From contig BJHM01000028.1 in assembly GCA_014192625.1 (NCBI GenBank), forward strand, positions 1 to 51,575: a DNA stretch of 51,575 nt. Direction: 5' to 3'. The notes beneath the pieces were generated by a model. It searched no databases and was not told the origin of the DNA. It saw nothing but the letters and a program-made list of their open reading frames with translations. This document shows positions 8,018 through 16,549 of this stretch, one piece after another. The stretch comes from Planctomycetota bacterium (GTDB taxonomy: Bacteria; Planctomycetota; UBA1135; UBA2386). Both the position numbers and the translations under genes were made by a program. Positions within the stretch are counted from its first letter, which is position 1. Every line of letters begins with the position of its first letter.

Positions 8018-11000
8018 ATGACCGAGCTGTCGCCAGAGCCTCCCGCCCCCGACGAGGACCCACTGCTGCGCGAGTTGGAGCAGCGCCTAAGGAGCAAGGA
8101 CCCGCCGCTGCAGGTCCTCGCAGACCTGCTCACTGGACGGACCGATCGACGCCTCGGACTCTTTCAACGACTCGGCGACACCGTGCTCGGCTACCGCCTC
8201 TCGCGCATTCTCGGCGCTGGTGGAATGGGCGTCACGTATGCGGGCAGTGCCAACTGTGGCACCGTGGTTGCGGTCAAATTGGTGGCCGAAGTTGTGGGCG
8301 CCCTGCGCGACCGATTCGACCAAGAATGCCGGATCCTGCAAAGCCTGCAACATCCCGCAATCGTGCGTTATCGCGAACATGCGGTGCTTGACGATGACTG
8401 CGGCGTGCTGGTGATGGACCTGATCAGCGGTTGCGATCTCGAATTGCTATTCACCCGCGTATTGTCGAACAACCCACCCGCGGATGGTGCCGCAGCGCTG
8501 CTGCTGCACGAAGTGCGGGAGCGCGGCAAGGACGTGCTGCAATCGCCACGCTACCGCCGCCGTGTGCTGCGCATGATGGCGGTGATCGCTGAAGGCCTCC
8601 ACTACGCGCATCAGCACGGCATCGTTCACCGCGATATCAAGCCGGCGAATATCTTGGTCACGGACCAACTCGATCCCATCGTGATCGACTTCGGCCTCGC
8701 GCGCGACCTGCGGCAGAAGGTTTCGTTCACGCGGTCCGGTGCGGCGATGGGCACGCTCGCATACATCGCACCTGAACAACTTGGCCGCGATCCAGGCGCC
8801 GTCGATGCCCGCACCGATGTCTACGGTCTTGGCCTGATCCTGTTCCGCGCGCTTACCGGCGCTGACCTTCGGCAAGAAGTCGCCGACATCTTGCAGCACT
8901 CGCAGCGGCCGTTCTTGCTGAACGCGAGAAATAGCCAGATGCTGCCCGAACCGCTGCAAGCGATCCTCTATCGCTGTTTAGAATATCGGATCCACCATCG
9001 CTACTCGGACGCCGCGGCGCTTGCAGCCGACCTGCGCGCTGCTGCCAGCGACGGCGAGCTCACGGCAAAGCGGCCCCCCTTTTACGCACTCCTCGCCCGT
9101 GACCAGCGCAAGGTGCTGGCGATGACGACAATCACACTTTTGATGATCGCGCTAATCGTCTGGCCGATGTGGCCGCGCGGCCGCGACGTCGTCATTCAGA
9201 CCACCTCGCCGGACGTGCTGATCTCGATCGACGGCACCTCGGTAAAACCATTCGCCGTCGTCTGGCTGCCATACGGCAAACATCAACTTGCGATCAATTC
9301 CGACTCGCCCATCAAGCGCAGCATCCCGCTTGAAGTCGTGCCGGGCATCGGCCCGCAGTTCACGCCGCTCCGCACTCGCACGGCTGGCGTACTCATCCGC
9401 GCGGCAGCCACTGGCGAAGAACTGGCACAAATCCAGTTTCAGACCGGACACAATCTGATCGCTGGGATCGCCGACTCGCCGACCGACGAGCGCTTCATCA
9501 ACGGCGTTCCGCAGCTCGACCGCACCATGATCATGCCGCGGATGCCTGCAGGCCGCTACGAACTGACCGCCAAGGACCGCCTTGGCCGCACGGAGTCGAT
9601 CAACATCGACGTCGTCCCGGGTGACAATGTCGACGTGCTGCTGCTGCCGCGAGAAATGCACGGATTCAATGGCAGCTTCCGCCGCACGTGGGCATCGACG
9701 CTCTCACCACTGCCGCCAGATGTCACCATTTCCGGGACCGCTTCCAGCTGGGCCGAACCAAACCCGCAGAGTGACACCTTTGGCACTGGCGCGCGCGCCG
9801 TGCGCTGCTGCTTTGCCTCTTCATCCGCCAGCAATCCGTGCGATGTGCGACTGCGCATCGACTTCCCAGAGCCAATGCAGTCGATCGCGCTCTTTGCACG
9901 CGGCATGTGCAAGCTCGGCGCCAAGCTGTCAGTCGTGGTGACAGGCGATCAACTGCCAGAAACAGAGTGGCCCAAAAGCCGTGGGCAAACGCTCGATCCG
10001 CACTTCGAAGTGCAGTGCCAAAAGGGCTGCAGATTTCTTGAGGTGCGAGCGTCACTAATCGACATCGTCGATTCGCAGGGCGAGCCCTACGCACGCATGT
10101 TCGACGGCACCTTCTGCGGCGGCCACTGGTTTACGGATCCACCCTGCTTTGCCTTGGTTGCCGATCCCAAAATCAATGTGACGAGATCGGTGGCGTTGCA
10201 GCGCGCAGAAATAACCGCCCCCGCCAGACTGCCAGCGCCGGTGCTGTTCCTGCCGGACAACAATCGCAAAGCTGCAAACTACTTCCAGTCCTGCTTTGTG
10301 CGGGGGCCCGGCGGCCGAGTCGACCTCCTTTTGACCGGGGAGACCGTGACGGACCGCAGCCAGGCAATCGCGCGCTTCCGCTGGCCCGATGGCACGCGGC
10401 TCGAGTCCTACGGGGTTCCAGCATTTGGTTTTGCCTGGGAGTCGGATCGCCTAGAACTAATTCGCATCTCCGAACTGCCAGACGAGAACGAGGATGGCTT
10501 CTACGAGTTTGCGATCCGTGACCTGGCCTCCGAACGCAACCGTGGCACGCGCTCGACGATTATGACTGGCGCGGTGACGATCCACGATGGCCGCACCGGC
10601 CGCGAGCTGCGCAGCATTTCGCACCAGGTGTCGCCGACTCCAGCCGGTGACGACCATTTCGGCGATACCGCGGTCCTTGCCGGCGATTGGGACGGCGATG
10701 ACCGGCCCGAGTTGGCGATCAGCGCGAAGGGCTTAATGGCTTTTGGCTTTGACCACTGTGGCCGCGTCGAGGTCCGTAGCACGATCGCACCTGACCGGCC
10801 ATCGGCCTTCTCCAAGGTGGGCTCTGGCGCCAATGTAAATTTGAAGGTGCTCGCGGCCTCGCGGCCACAACACGGCCCGGCCACGCTGGCACTGGTGGAG
10901 GACATCCCACGCCGGGCAAATGCGAATGACTTTCTCTTCATGGCGGTAAGCCTGGTCTCGCCAGATCGCGCACTCACACCGGCAATTCTGACCTGTCGCG

Positions 11001-11482
11001 GAAAACCCGGGATCGCATTCTTACACGGCAACGACAACGAGCCGCTGCGCGTGGCGGTGGCCTGCAGCATGAGTTATTTCCAAGGCTACGTGCTGCTCGA
11101 ACGCGACATGGATATTTGGCGCGAAGTGCTACGAGTGCCCAGCAGCACAGACCATCCCGATTTTAGCTGGCATGAGATGCTCGCCATTCCCGACCAGGAC
11201 GGGCGCGGTCGCGAGGACTTCGCGCTACTCCGCGTCGACTCACAGGGTTCACCGGAACTCGCACTGATCGCGGGTGAAGACCTGAGCATGATTTCTATCG
11301 GTGTGCCACCAGCCAACGTGCACCACCTCAAAAATCTCACCCTCGCCCCGAGCAGTGCACAGTCAGGGACCGAACTGATGGTCACGGCCACCATGCAGCC
11401 GACCAAAAAGCTAGGCAGCAACCAAACCGAGGCGCTGTTCCGTTTCGCATTGCCCGTGAGCTTTGCACCCGCAAGAAAATAA
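8018..11482 (+). CDS. Transmembrane Ser/Thr protein kinase with large extracytoplasmic sensor region
   Basis: An 1154-residue Hanks-type kinase. The kinase domain spans about residues 55-345, with glycine loop GAGGMG (66-71), lysine K87 in VAVK, catalytic HRDIKPAN (204-211), DFG (224-226) and APE (251-253), so it should be active. One membrane helix lies at about 367-385. Outside the membrane there is a PEGA-like domain (about 390-460, ISIDGTSVKPF and LPYGKHQL), several beta-rich segments, and an FG-GAP-like calcium-loop repeat (AGDWDGDDRPELAIS, about 885-900). It probably senses an envelope or extracellular signal and phosphorylates the coupled ECF sigma factor or its targets. Kinase plus PEGA is common; this long ectodomain is not one I can assign. 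Confidence 0.9.
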   Translation: MTELSPEPPAPDEDPLLRELEQRLRSKDPPLQVLADLLTGRTDRRLGLFQRLGDTVLGYRLSRILGAGGMGVTYAGSANCGTVVAVKLVAEVVGALRDRFDQECRILQSLQHPAIVRYREHAVLDDDCGVLVMDLISGCDLELLFTRVLSNNPPADGAAALLLHEVRERGKDVLQSPRYRRRVLRMMAVIAEGLHYAHQHGIVHRDIKPANILVTDQLDPIVIDFGLARDLRQKVSFTRSGAAMGTLAYIAPEQLGRDPGAVDARTDVYGLGLILFRALTGADLRQEVADILQHSQRPFLLNARNSQMLPEPLQAILYRCLEYRIHHRYSDAAALAADLRAAASDGELTAKRPPFYALLARDQRKVLAMTTITLLMIALIVWPMWPRGRDVVIQTTSPDVLISIDGTSVKPFAVVWLPYGKHQLAINSDSPIKRSIPLEVVPGIGPQFTPLRTRTAGVLIRAAATGEELAQIQFQTGHNLIAGIADSPTDERFINGVPQLDRTMIMPRMPAGRYELTAKDRLGRTESINIDVVPGDNVDVLLLPREMHGFNGSFRRTWASTLSPLPPDVTISGTASSWAEPNPQSDTFGTGARAVRCCFASSSASNPCDVRLRIDFPEPMQSIALFARGMCKLGAKLSVVVTGDQLPETEWPKSRGQTLDPHFEVQCQKGCRFLEVRASLIDIVDSQGEPYARMFDGTFCGGHWFTDPPCFALVADPKINVTRSVALQRAEITAPARLPAPVLFLPDNNRKAANYFQSCFVRGPGGRVDLLLTGETVTDRSQAIARFRWPDGTRLESYGVPAFGFAWESDRLELIRISELPDENEDGFYEFAIRDLASERNRGTRSTIMTGAVTIHDGRTGRELRSISHQVSPTPAGDDHFGDTAVLAGDWDGDDRPELAISAKGLMAFGFDHCGRVEVRSTIAPDRPSAFSKVGSGANVNLKVLAASRPQHGPATLALVEDIPRRANANDFLFMAVSLVSPDRALTPAILTCRGKPGIAFLHGNDNEPLRVAVACSMSYFQGYVLLERDMDIWREVLRVPSSTDHPDFSWHEMLAIPDQDGRGREDFALLRVDSQGSPELALIAGEDLSMISIGVPPANVHHLKNLTLAPSSAQSGTELMVTATMQPTKKLGSNQTEALFRFALPVSFAPARK

Positions 11483-11586
11483 ACGGCACCGTGCGCGCGG
11501 CAATTATGCACTTCCTTCCTGCCGCGCCGATCGAGGCCGGTTGCGAACTCACGGCGCAGAACCCTGGCCCGCTTCGCATCACAAAC

Positions 11587-11657
11587 TCACACTGCGCAAA
11601 ATCACACTGCGCAAAATCACACTACGCAAAATCACACTACGCAAAATCACACTGCGC
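11587..11657. repeat. 15-bp tandem array (4.7 copies) between convergent genes
   Basis: The unit TCACACTGCGCAAAA repeats four times plus 11 bases, with copies three and four carrying A in place of G at position 8. It occupies the convergent intergenic space between the kinase stop (11482) and the ileS stop (11700). Since 15 bp is a multiple of three, short frames stay open through it, but none looks like a gene. On the minus strand a run of six T at 11675-11680, about 20 nt past the ileS stop, could be part of a terminator. Confidence 0.9.
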
Positions 11658-11699
11658 CAGATGCGAACGGCAGGAAAAAACGGCACGGCAGCCAGCGGG

Positions 11700-14600
11700 T
11701 CAGACCTTTGTGATGCCAAGCTTCGTGATCGCACCAATCCCGCTGCCAACCTTTCCTTCGGCGGCGAAGGCGCCATCCGGAGCGCTGTCAAACGTCAGCG
11801 CCACGGCCAACACTTGCTCTTTTACGTAGCCAACGTGCTTCTGCAACACCGCGACTGTCAGAGGGTCGGCTATCGCCCACAGCAAAATGCGATCGCTCAC
11901 ATGCAGGCCAGCATCCTTGCGGGCCTGCTGCACGAGCCGGACAAAATCGCGCGCCATGCCTTCATGCTCGAGCACTTCGGTGACCATTGTATCTAGCACC
12001 ACAACAACGTCGTTGGTGGACAGCGAGGCACACGCGACGCCGGCCTTTGGCACGAGTTTGAGTGTAAACTCACCTGCTTCAAGAACGACACCCGCAAGCT
12101 CCGCCTTGCCCGCTGGCAACAATTTGAACTCACCGGTGCGCGTCGCGGCGAGCACATCCTTCATCCTGCCGCCGAGTTTGGGGCCGAGGGTCTTCGCGTC
12201 GACCTGCACACGCAGGTTCGCAAACGCATCGATGCTCTCAGCAAACTCAATGTGCTTCACGTTGAGTTCATCCTGCAGCAGATGCTCGCAGCCGCGCAGT
12301 GAGGCCGCCGCAGCGCCAGCGAGCGTGACCTTTGCCAACGGCAACCGCGTGCGCAGCTTGTTGCCCTCGCGCAACGACAGGCCGACCGAGCACGCATCGC
12401 GCACGCGATCCATCTGCTGCACCAACGCGCGATCGGCGGGCAGCGCATTGGTGTCCGGCCATTCTTGCAGGTGCACCGAAGACGAGGCAGTGAGCCCGCG
12501 ATACACGGTCTCGCAAAGCAACGGCAATAGTGGCGCCGCCACGCGACAGAGCGTCGTGAGACAGGTGTAGAGCGTGTCGTATGCATCCTGTCGATCGGCC
12601 GGACCGGTCTCGCCCCAAAAGCGCTCACGACTGCGGCGAATCCACCAGTTGTTGAGCGCGTCGAGATAATCCTTCACGGCCTGGCACGCCTGCGCGATTT
12701 CGTAGCCGTCCATCGCCAACTGCACGCCTTCCACCAATACGCGCGTCTTGCTCAACACGTAGCGATCGAGCAGCCCCTGCTGGTCAGTGCGCACCTTTGC
12801 CTGCACACGGTCGGTATTCGCGTAGAGAGTGAAGAAGTAATATGCGTTCCAAATCGGGTTGAGCACGAGCCGCACGACCTCCGCGATCTGCTTGCCGTCC
12901 TTGTCGATCTGCAGGTCGCCACCGCGCAGGATCGGCGAGCTCATCAGAAACCAACGCAACGCGTCACTGCCGGTCGTAGCGAACAGTTTTTCCGGGTCCG
13001 GATAGTTTTTCAGCGACTTCGACAGCTTCTGGGCATTTTCATCGAGCACCACGCCGTGACAGATCACATTGCGGAATGGTGGCTTGTCAAACAGCGCCGT
13101 CGCCAGCACCACCAACGTGTAAAACCAGCCGCGCGTCTGCGCGACATACTCGACGATGAAGTCGGCCGGGAAGTGGCTCTCGAACCACTCCTTGTTCTCA
13201 AACGGGTAGTGCACCTGCGCGAATGGCATCGAGCCCGACTCGAACCAACAGTCGAGCACTTCCGGGACGCGGCGCATTATCGACTTGCCAGTCGGGTCAT
13301 CGGGATTTTTGCGCGTGAGTTTATCGATCGCCGGCCGGTGCAGGTCTTCTACCGTTACGCCAAAATCGCGCTCCATTTCTTGAATCGAGCCATAGACATC
13401 GACGCGCGGAAAGTTCGGGTCGTCACTCTTCCAAACCGGAATCGGGGAGCCCCAAAACCGATTGCGCGAGATCGACCAGTCGCGCGCGTTCTCCAGCCAC
13501 TTGCCAAACTGCCCGTCCTTGATGCGCTCGGGGATCCAGTGGATCTGCTGGTTGTTGGCCAGCATGCGATCCTTGATCGCCGTGACCTTTACAAACCATG
13601 CGCCGCTGATCGCCTTGTAGATGAGCGGCAGACGAGTGCGCCAGCAGTGCGGATACTCATGCGTAATCGTGACGCTGCGCAACAGCACGGAGCGATCCCG
13701 CAGCAGCTTGATGATGTCCTTGTTCGCGTCGAACACGAGCATGCCGGCGTATTCCTTTACCTCGCTGGTAAAGCAGCCACGGTCGTCGACCGGGCAGACC
13801 AGCTTGATGCCGTTCTGTTCGCAGACCTTCTGGTCGTCTTCGCCAAAACCCGGCGCCATGTGCACGATGCCGGTGCCGGTGGTCGTTTCGACAAACTCCC
13901 CGCTCAGCACTCGAAACGAATTGGGCTGCGAAGCGAAGTAGGCAAACAGCGGCGTGTAGCTGCGACCAACCAGGTCTCTGCCCTTCACCGCAGCGACCCA
14001 CGTGTGATCGGCGAGTTCCTTCTCGTAATCCTTCAGCACCGCAGAGCCGATCAGGTAGTGGCGGCCATCTTTCAAAACGATCGAGTAGTCGATCTCAGAA
14101 CCAACTGCGAGCGCCAGATTGCTTGGCAGGGTCCATGGCGTAGTCGTAAAAACCAGCACGTCGATCGGGCCCGGATCTGAAGGCTTTGCGTCGAGCCGGA
14201 ACGCGACTGTGATGGCCGGGTCCTGACGCGGCCGCGTCGCATCGTCCATGCGCATCTCGTGATTGCTGACCGGTGTCTGCATCGCCCACGAGTACGGCAT
14301 CACACGGTGGCCTTCGTAGACGAGGCCCTTGTCCCAGAGCTTCTTGAAGGCCCAAATCACGCTCTCCATGTAGGAGCGATCCATGGTCTTGTAGTCGTGC
14401 TCGAAGTCGACCCAGCGCGCCTGCCGCGTGACGTAGTTCTGCCACTCCTTCGTGTAGCGCAACACCGACTGGCGACACGCATCGTTGTACTTGTCGATGC
14501 CAAACGCAGTGATCGCTTCGCGGCCCGAGACCTGCAGCGCCTTTTCGGCCTCCATTTCCGCCGGCAAGCCGTGACAGTCCCAGCCAAAGCGGCGCTCGAC

Positions 14601-14888
14601 CCGCTTGCCCCGCATCGTCTGGTAGCGCGGCACAACATCCTTCACGTAGCCAGTCAGAAGGTGTCCATAGTGCGGCAGCCCGTTGGCGAACGGCGGGCCG
14701 TCATAAAACACGTACTCATTGCTGCCGTGCGCGCCCGCAGAACGTTGGTCAACCGAGCGTTGAAACGTGCCCTGCGAGCGCCAGTATTCGAGCGCGGCCT
14801 CCTCAAGGCGCGGGTAGTTTGCTTGCTGCTCGACTTCGGGGTAGTGCTTCTTGGTCTCGGGCTCGGTCATTGGGGCGGGCATGTTCAT
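11700..14888 (-). CDS. ileS: Isoleucyl-tRNA synthetase, type II (eukaryote-like)
   Basis: A class I synthetase of about 1062 residues that charges tRNA-Ile. The HIGH-type motif is HYGH at residues 73-76 and the KMSKS-type motif is KLSKS at 621-625, followed by LKNYPDPEKLFATTGSDALRW, the pattern of type II (eukaryote-like) IleRS instead of the usual bacterial type I. GWDCHGLPAE lies in the catalytic domain and the editing (CP1) region lies between. The C-terminal about 250 residues form the anticodon-binding and extra domain. The first in-frame ATG is 14888; ATG 14882 and 14870 (MTEPETKKHYPEVEQQ) are close alternatives, and the frame also opens at GTG 14927. None has a strong ribosome binding site. 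Confidence 0.95.
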   Translation of the reverse strand: MNMPAPMTEPETKKHYPEVEQQANYPRLEEAALEYWRSQGTFQRSVDQRSAGAHGSNEYVFYDGPPFANGLPHYGHLLTGYVKDVVPRYQTMRGKRVERRFGWDCHGLPAEMEAEKALQVSGREAITAFGIDKYNDACRQSVLRYTKEWQNYVTRQARWVDFEHDYKTMDRSYMESVIWAFKKLWDKGLVYEGHRVMPYSWAMQTPVSNHEMRMDDATRPRQDPAITVAFRLDAKPSDPGPIDVLVFTTTPWTLPSNLALAVGSEIDYSIVLKDGRHYLIGSAVLKDYEKELADHTWVAAVKGRDLVGRSYTPLFAYFASQPNSFRVLSGEFVETTTGTGIVHMAPGFGEDDQKVCEQNGIKLVCPVDDRGCFTSEVKEYAGMLVFDANKDIIKLLRDRSVLLRSVTITHEYPHCWRTRLPLIYKAISGAWFVKVTAIKDRMLANNQQIHWIPERIKDGQFGKWLENARDWSISRNRFWGSPIPVWKSDDPNFPRVDVYGSIQEMERDFGVTVEDLHRPAIDKLTRKNPDDPTGKSIMRRVPEVLDCWFESGSMPFAQVHYPFENKEWFESHFPADFIVEYVAQTRGWFYTLVVLATALFDKPPFRNVICHGVVLDENAQKLSKSLKNYPDPEKLFATTGSDALRWFLMSSPILRGGDLQIDKDGKQIAEVVRLVLNPIWNAYYFFTLYANTDRVQAKVRTDQQGLLDRYVLSKTRVLVEGVQLAMDGYEIAQACQAVKDYLDALNNWWIRRSRERFWGETGPADRQDAYDTLYTCLTTLCRVAAPLLPLLCETVYRGLTASSSVHLQEWPDTNALPADRALVQQMDRVRDACSVGLSLREGNKLRTRLPLAKVTLAGAAAASLRGCEHLLQDELNVKHIEFAESIDAFANLRVQVDAKTLGPKLGGRMKDVLAATRTGEFKLLPAGKAELAGVVLEAGEFTLKLVPKAGVACASLSTNDVVVVLDTMVTEVLEHEGMARDFVRLVQQARKDAGLHVSDRILLWAIADPLTVAVLQKHVGYVKEQVLAVALTFDSAPDGAFAAEGKVGSGIGAITKLGITKV

Positions 14889-15135
14889 GCGCAACCGAGA
14901 AGAGCGCAACCATGGCGCGAGTTCCACTCGTAGTTGCCACCCGAAAGCAGCTGCAGGGCGGACTTGCTACCGCATAGCCGGTCGTTGCTCCTTGAGGCGC
15001 GTGATTGGCGCCCGCGAACGACTGGCAAGGGCGAACCAGTTCTTCTTGCGGAGCGGCGCGCGACTCTGGGGGCAATGCGCAACAACTGCGGCCGCCCATG
15101 TGCCGCCTTGCCCGACGAAAAACCAGCTGCAGCAA

Positions 15136-16410
15136 TCAGCCGCCCTGCTTCTCACCCTTGTCCGTCTTGCCGGCGAGCGCCTTGTTCAGTTCTTCGAGGA
15201 ACTGCTCGGGCTTCTTCCAACCGCCGATCGTATGCGTGACTTCACCCGCCGCATTGAACACGCCCATCGCCGGGATGCCCTTTGCCTTCAGCTTCTCCTT
15301 CATCAACAAGTCGTATTCCCCTTCCTTGGCCTGCTCCTGAATGAGCTTGCACGGAACGAACTTGCTGTTCATCAAATCGACGACTTCCTGATCACAGTAG
15401 GTGTAGTAGTCCATTCGGTAACACCACACGCACCAGAAGGCCATCACGTCGATGAAGACCGCCTTGTTCTGCTGCTTGCCGAGGGCGATCGCCTCTTCAA
15501 ACGAAACGAAGTTCCATTGGATCGGTGTCTTTGCCACTGGCCGACTGGTATCGACCTTCTGCAAAACCACAAATTTCTCGCGCTCCTTATCAAAACGCGA
15601 CGACCAGATGTGCAGAACGCGGGTGCGGTGCGCATCGAGTTCCAAAGCAATCGGGCCAGTGGCCTGCGCCATCGTCACCTCGACCGAGTTGTCCTTGCCG
15701 ACCTTGATGCCAACGCTCTGACCGTTGGCAAAGGCGTGCTCGGACATGCCATTCATCGCGTAGATCGTCGCTGGGCGGTCACCCTTTTTACTGAGCACCC
15801 ATAGGTCCATTGCCCCGCCGAAGCGGCCATCGAAATCCTGATCGACGACCGCGACCGTGCAATCCTCCTCGCCGATTTTGACCACGGCTTCGAGATACGA
15901 GGCAAACGACAAGTTGAGGCTCGTCGATGGGTTCATATTAAAAAAGGTCGCCTTCGCCTTCGTAGTCGCGCCACCAAACGTGAACACCAGGTCGACCGGC
16001 GCACCTGTCTCGCCAGGCGATGGCGCGTCGCCGCGGCCCTTGATCGGCGTGACTATGAGTGTCAGCCGTTCGTTGCTGTCAAACTTGCCGTCGGCATTGA
16101 GGTCGACAAACAGCGTGTCCACCTGCGCGGCCGCAGGCGTTCCCTGCTCGAATGTCAACGACTTACCAACTGTGAACGACACCTTGGTGCCGCCAATCAT
16201 TTGCTGACCAAACCATGCATTCGCGATTCCTGCCGGTGACGGAACGCCATCCAGCGCGGTCCGCGACAGCGCCACGGATTCGCTCAAGGGACCAACCGGA
16301 CTGCCGGCCTTTGGATCCGCAACTTTGATCGCGCCCGTGAGCTTGATCGGACTTTGAGCGAGGGAAATGCCGCAGATCGCGGCAACCACACTAAGCCAGG
16401 AAAACTTCAT
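15136..16410 (-). CDS. Exported thioredoxin-fold protein
   Basis: A 424-residue protein starting at ATG 16410 with a signal peptide (MKFSWLSVVAAICGISLAQS). Residues about 20-280 are beta-rich and include DLNADGKFDSNERL, an EF-hand-like calcium loop. The C-terminal about 130 residues are a thioredoxin-like domain with W326-C327-V-W-C330 as the redox motif and a cis-proline-type GIPAMGVF segment. It should act as a thiol-disulfide reductase or carrier in the periplasm or at the surface. The tail is lysine-rich. An upstream TTG at 16428 is less likely as start. It is downstream of the GH2 gene on the same strand with a gap of about 140 bp, so cotranscription is possible. Confidence 0.82.
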   Translation of the reverse strand: MKFSWLSVVAAICGISLAQSPIKLTGAIKVADPKAGSPVGPLSESVALSRTALDGVPSPAGIANAWFGQQMIGGTKVSFTVGKSLTFEQGTPAAAQVDTLFVDLNADGKFDSNERLTLIVTPIKGRGDAPSPGETGAPVDLVFTFGGATTKAKATFFNMNPSTSLNLSFASYLEAVVKIGEEDCTVAVVDQDFDGRFGGAMDLWVLSKKGDRPATIYAMNGMSEHAFANGQSVGIKVGKDNSVEVTMAQATGPIALELDAHRTRVLHIWSSRFDKEREKFVVLQKVDTSRPVAKTPIQWNFVSFEEAIALGKQQNKAVFIDVMAFWCVWCYRMDYYTYCDQEVVDLMNSKFVPCKLIQEQAKEGEYDLLMKEKLKAKGIPAMGVFNAAGEVTHTIGGWKKPEQFLEELNKALAGKTDKGEKQGG

Positions 16411-16549
16411 GTTGCTAAAGCCGCGCAAGTAACGGAATCAGAATGAAAGAAGCAGTCTCCAGGATGCTATCGGCGCACCCCGCATGGACTCCAACAGCAA
16501 CCGGCGTGTGCCTTGCAACACGCTGGTATCATTCACCAGTGCCGCAAAG

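Noticed and set aside
13056-14180. A 374-codon frame on the plus strand within ileS
   Set aside because: Antisense to ileS and typical of high-GC third-position bias.
15110-15140. Hairpin with T-run after the thioredoxin-fold gene
   Set aside because: The stem is only about 4-5 bp with a G-T pair and overlaps the stop codon, so it is too weak to call.
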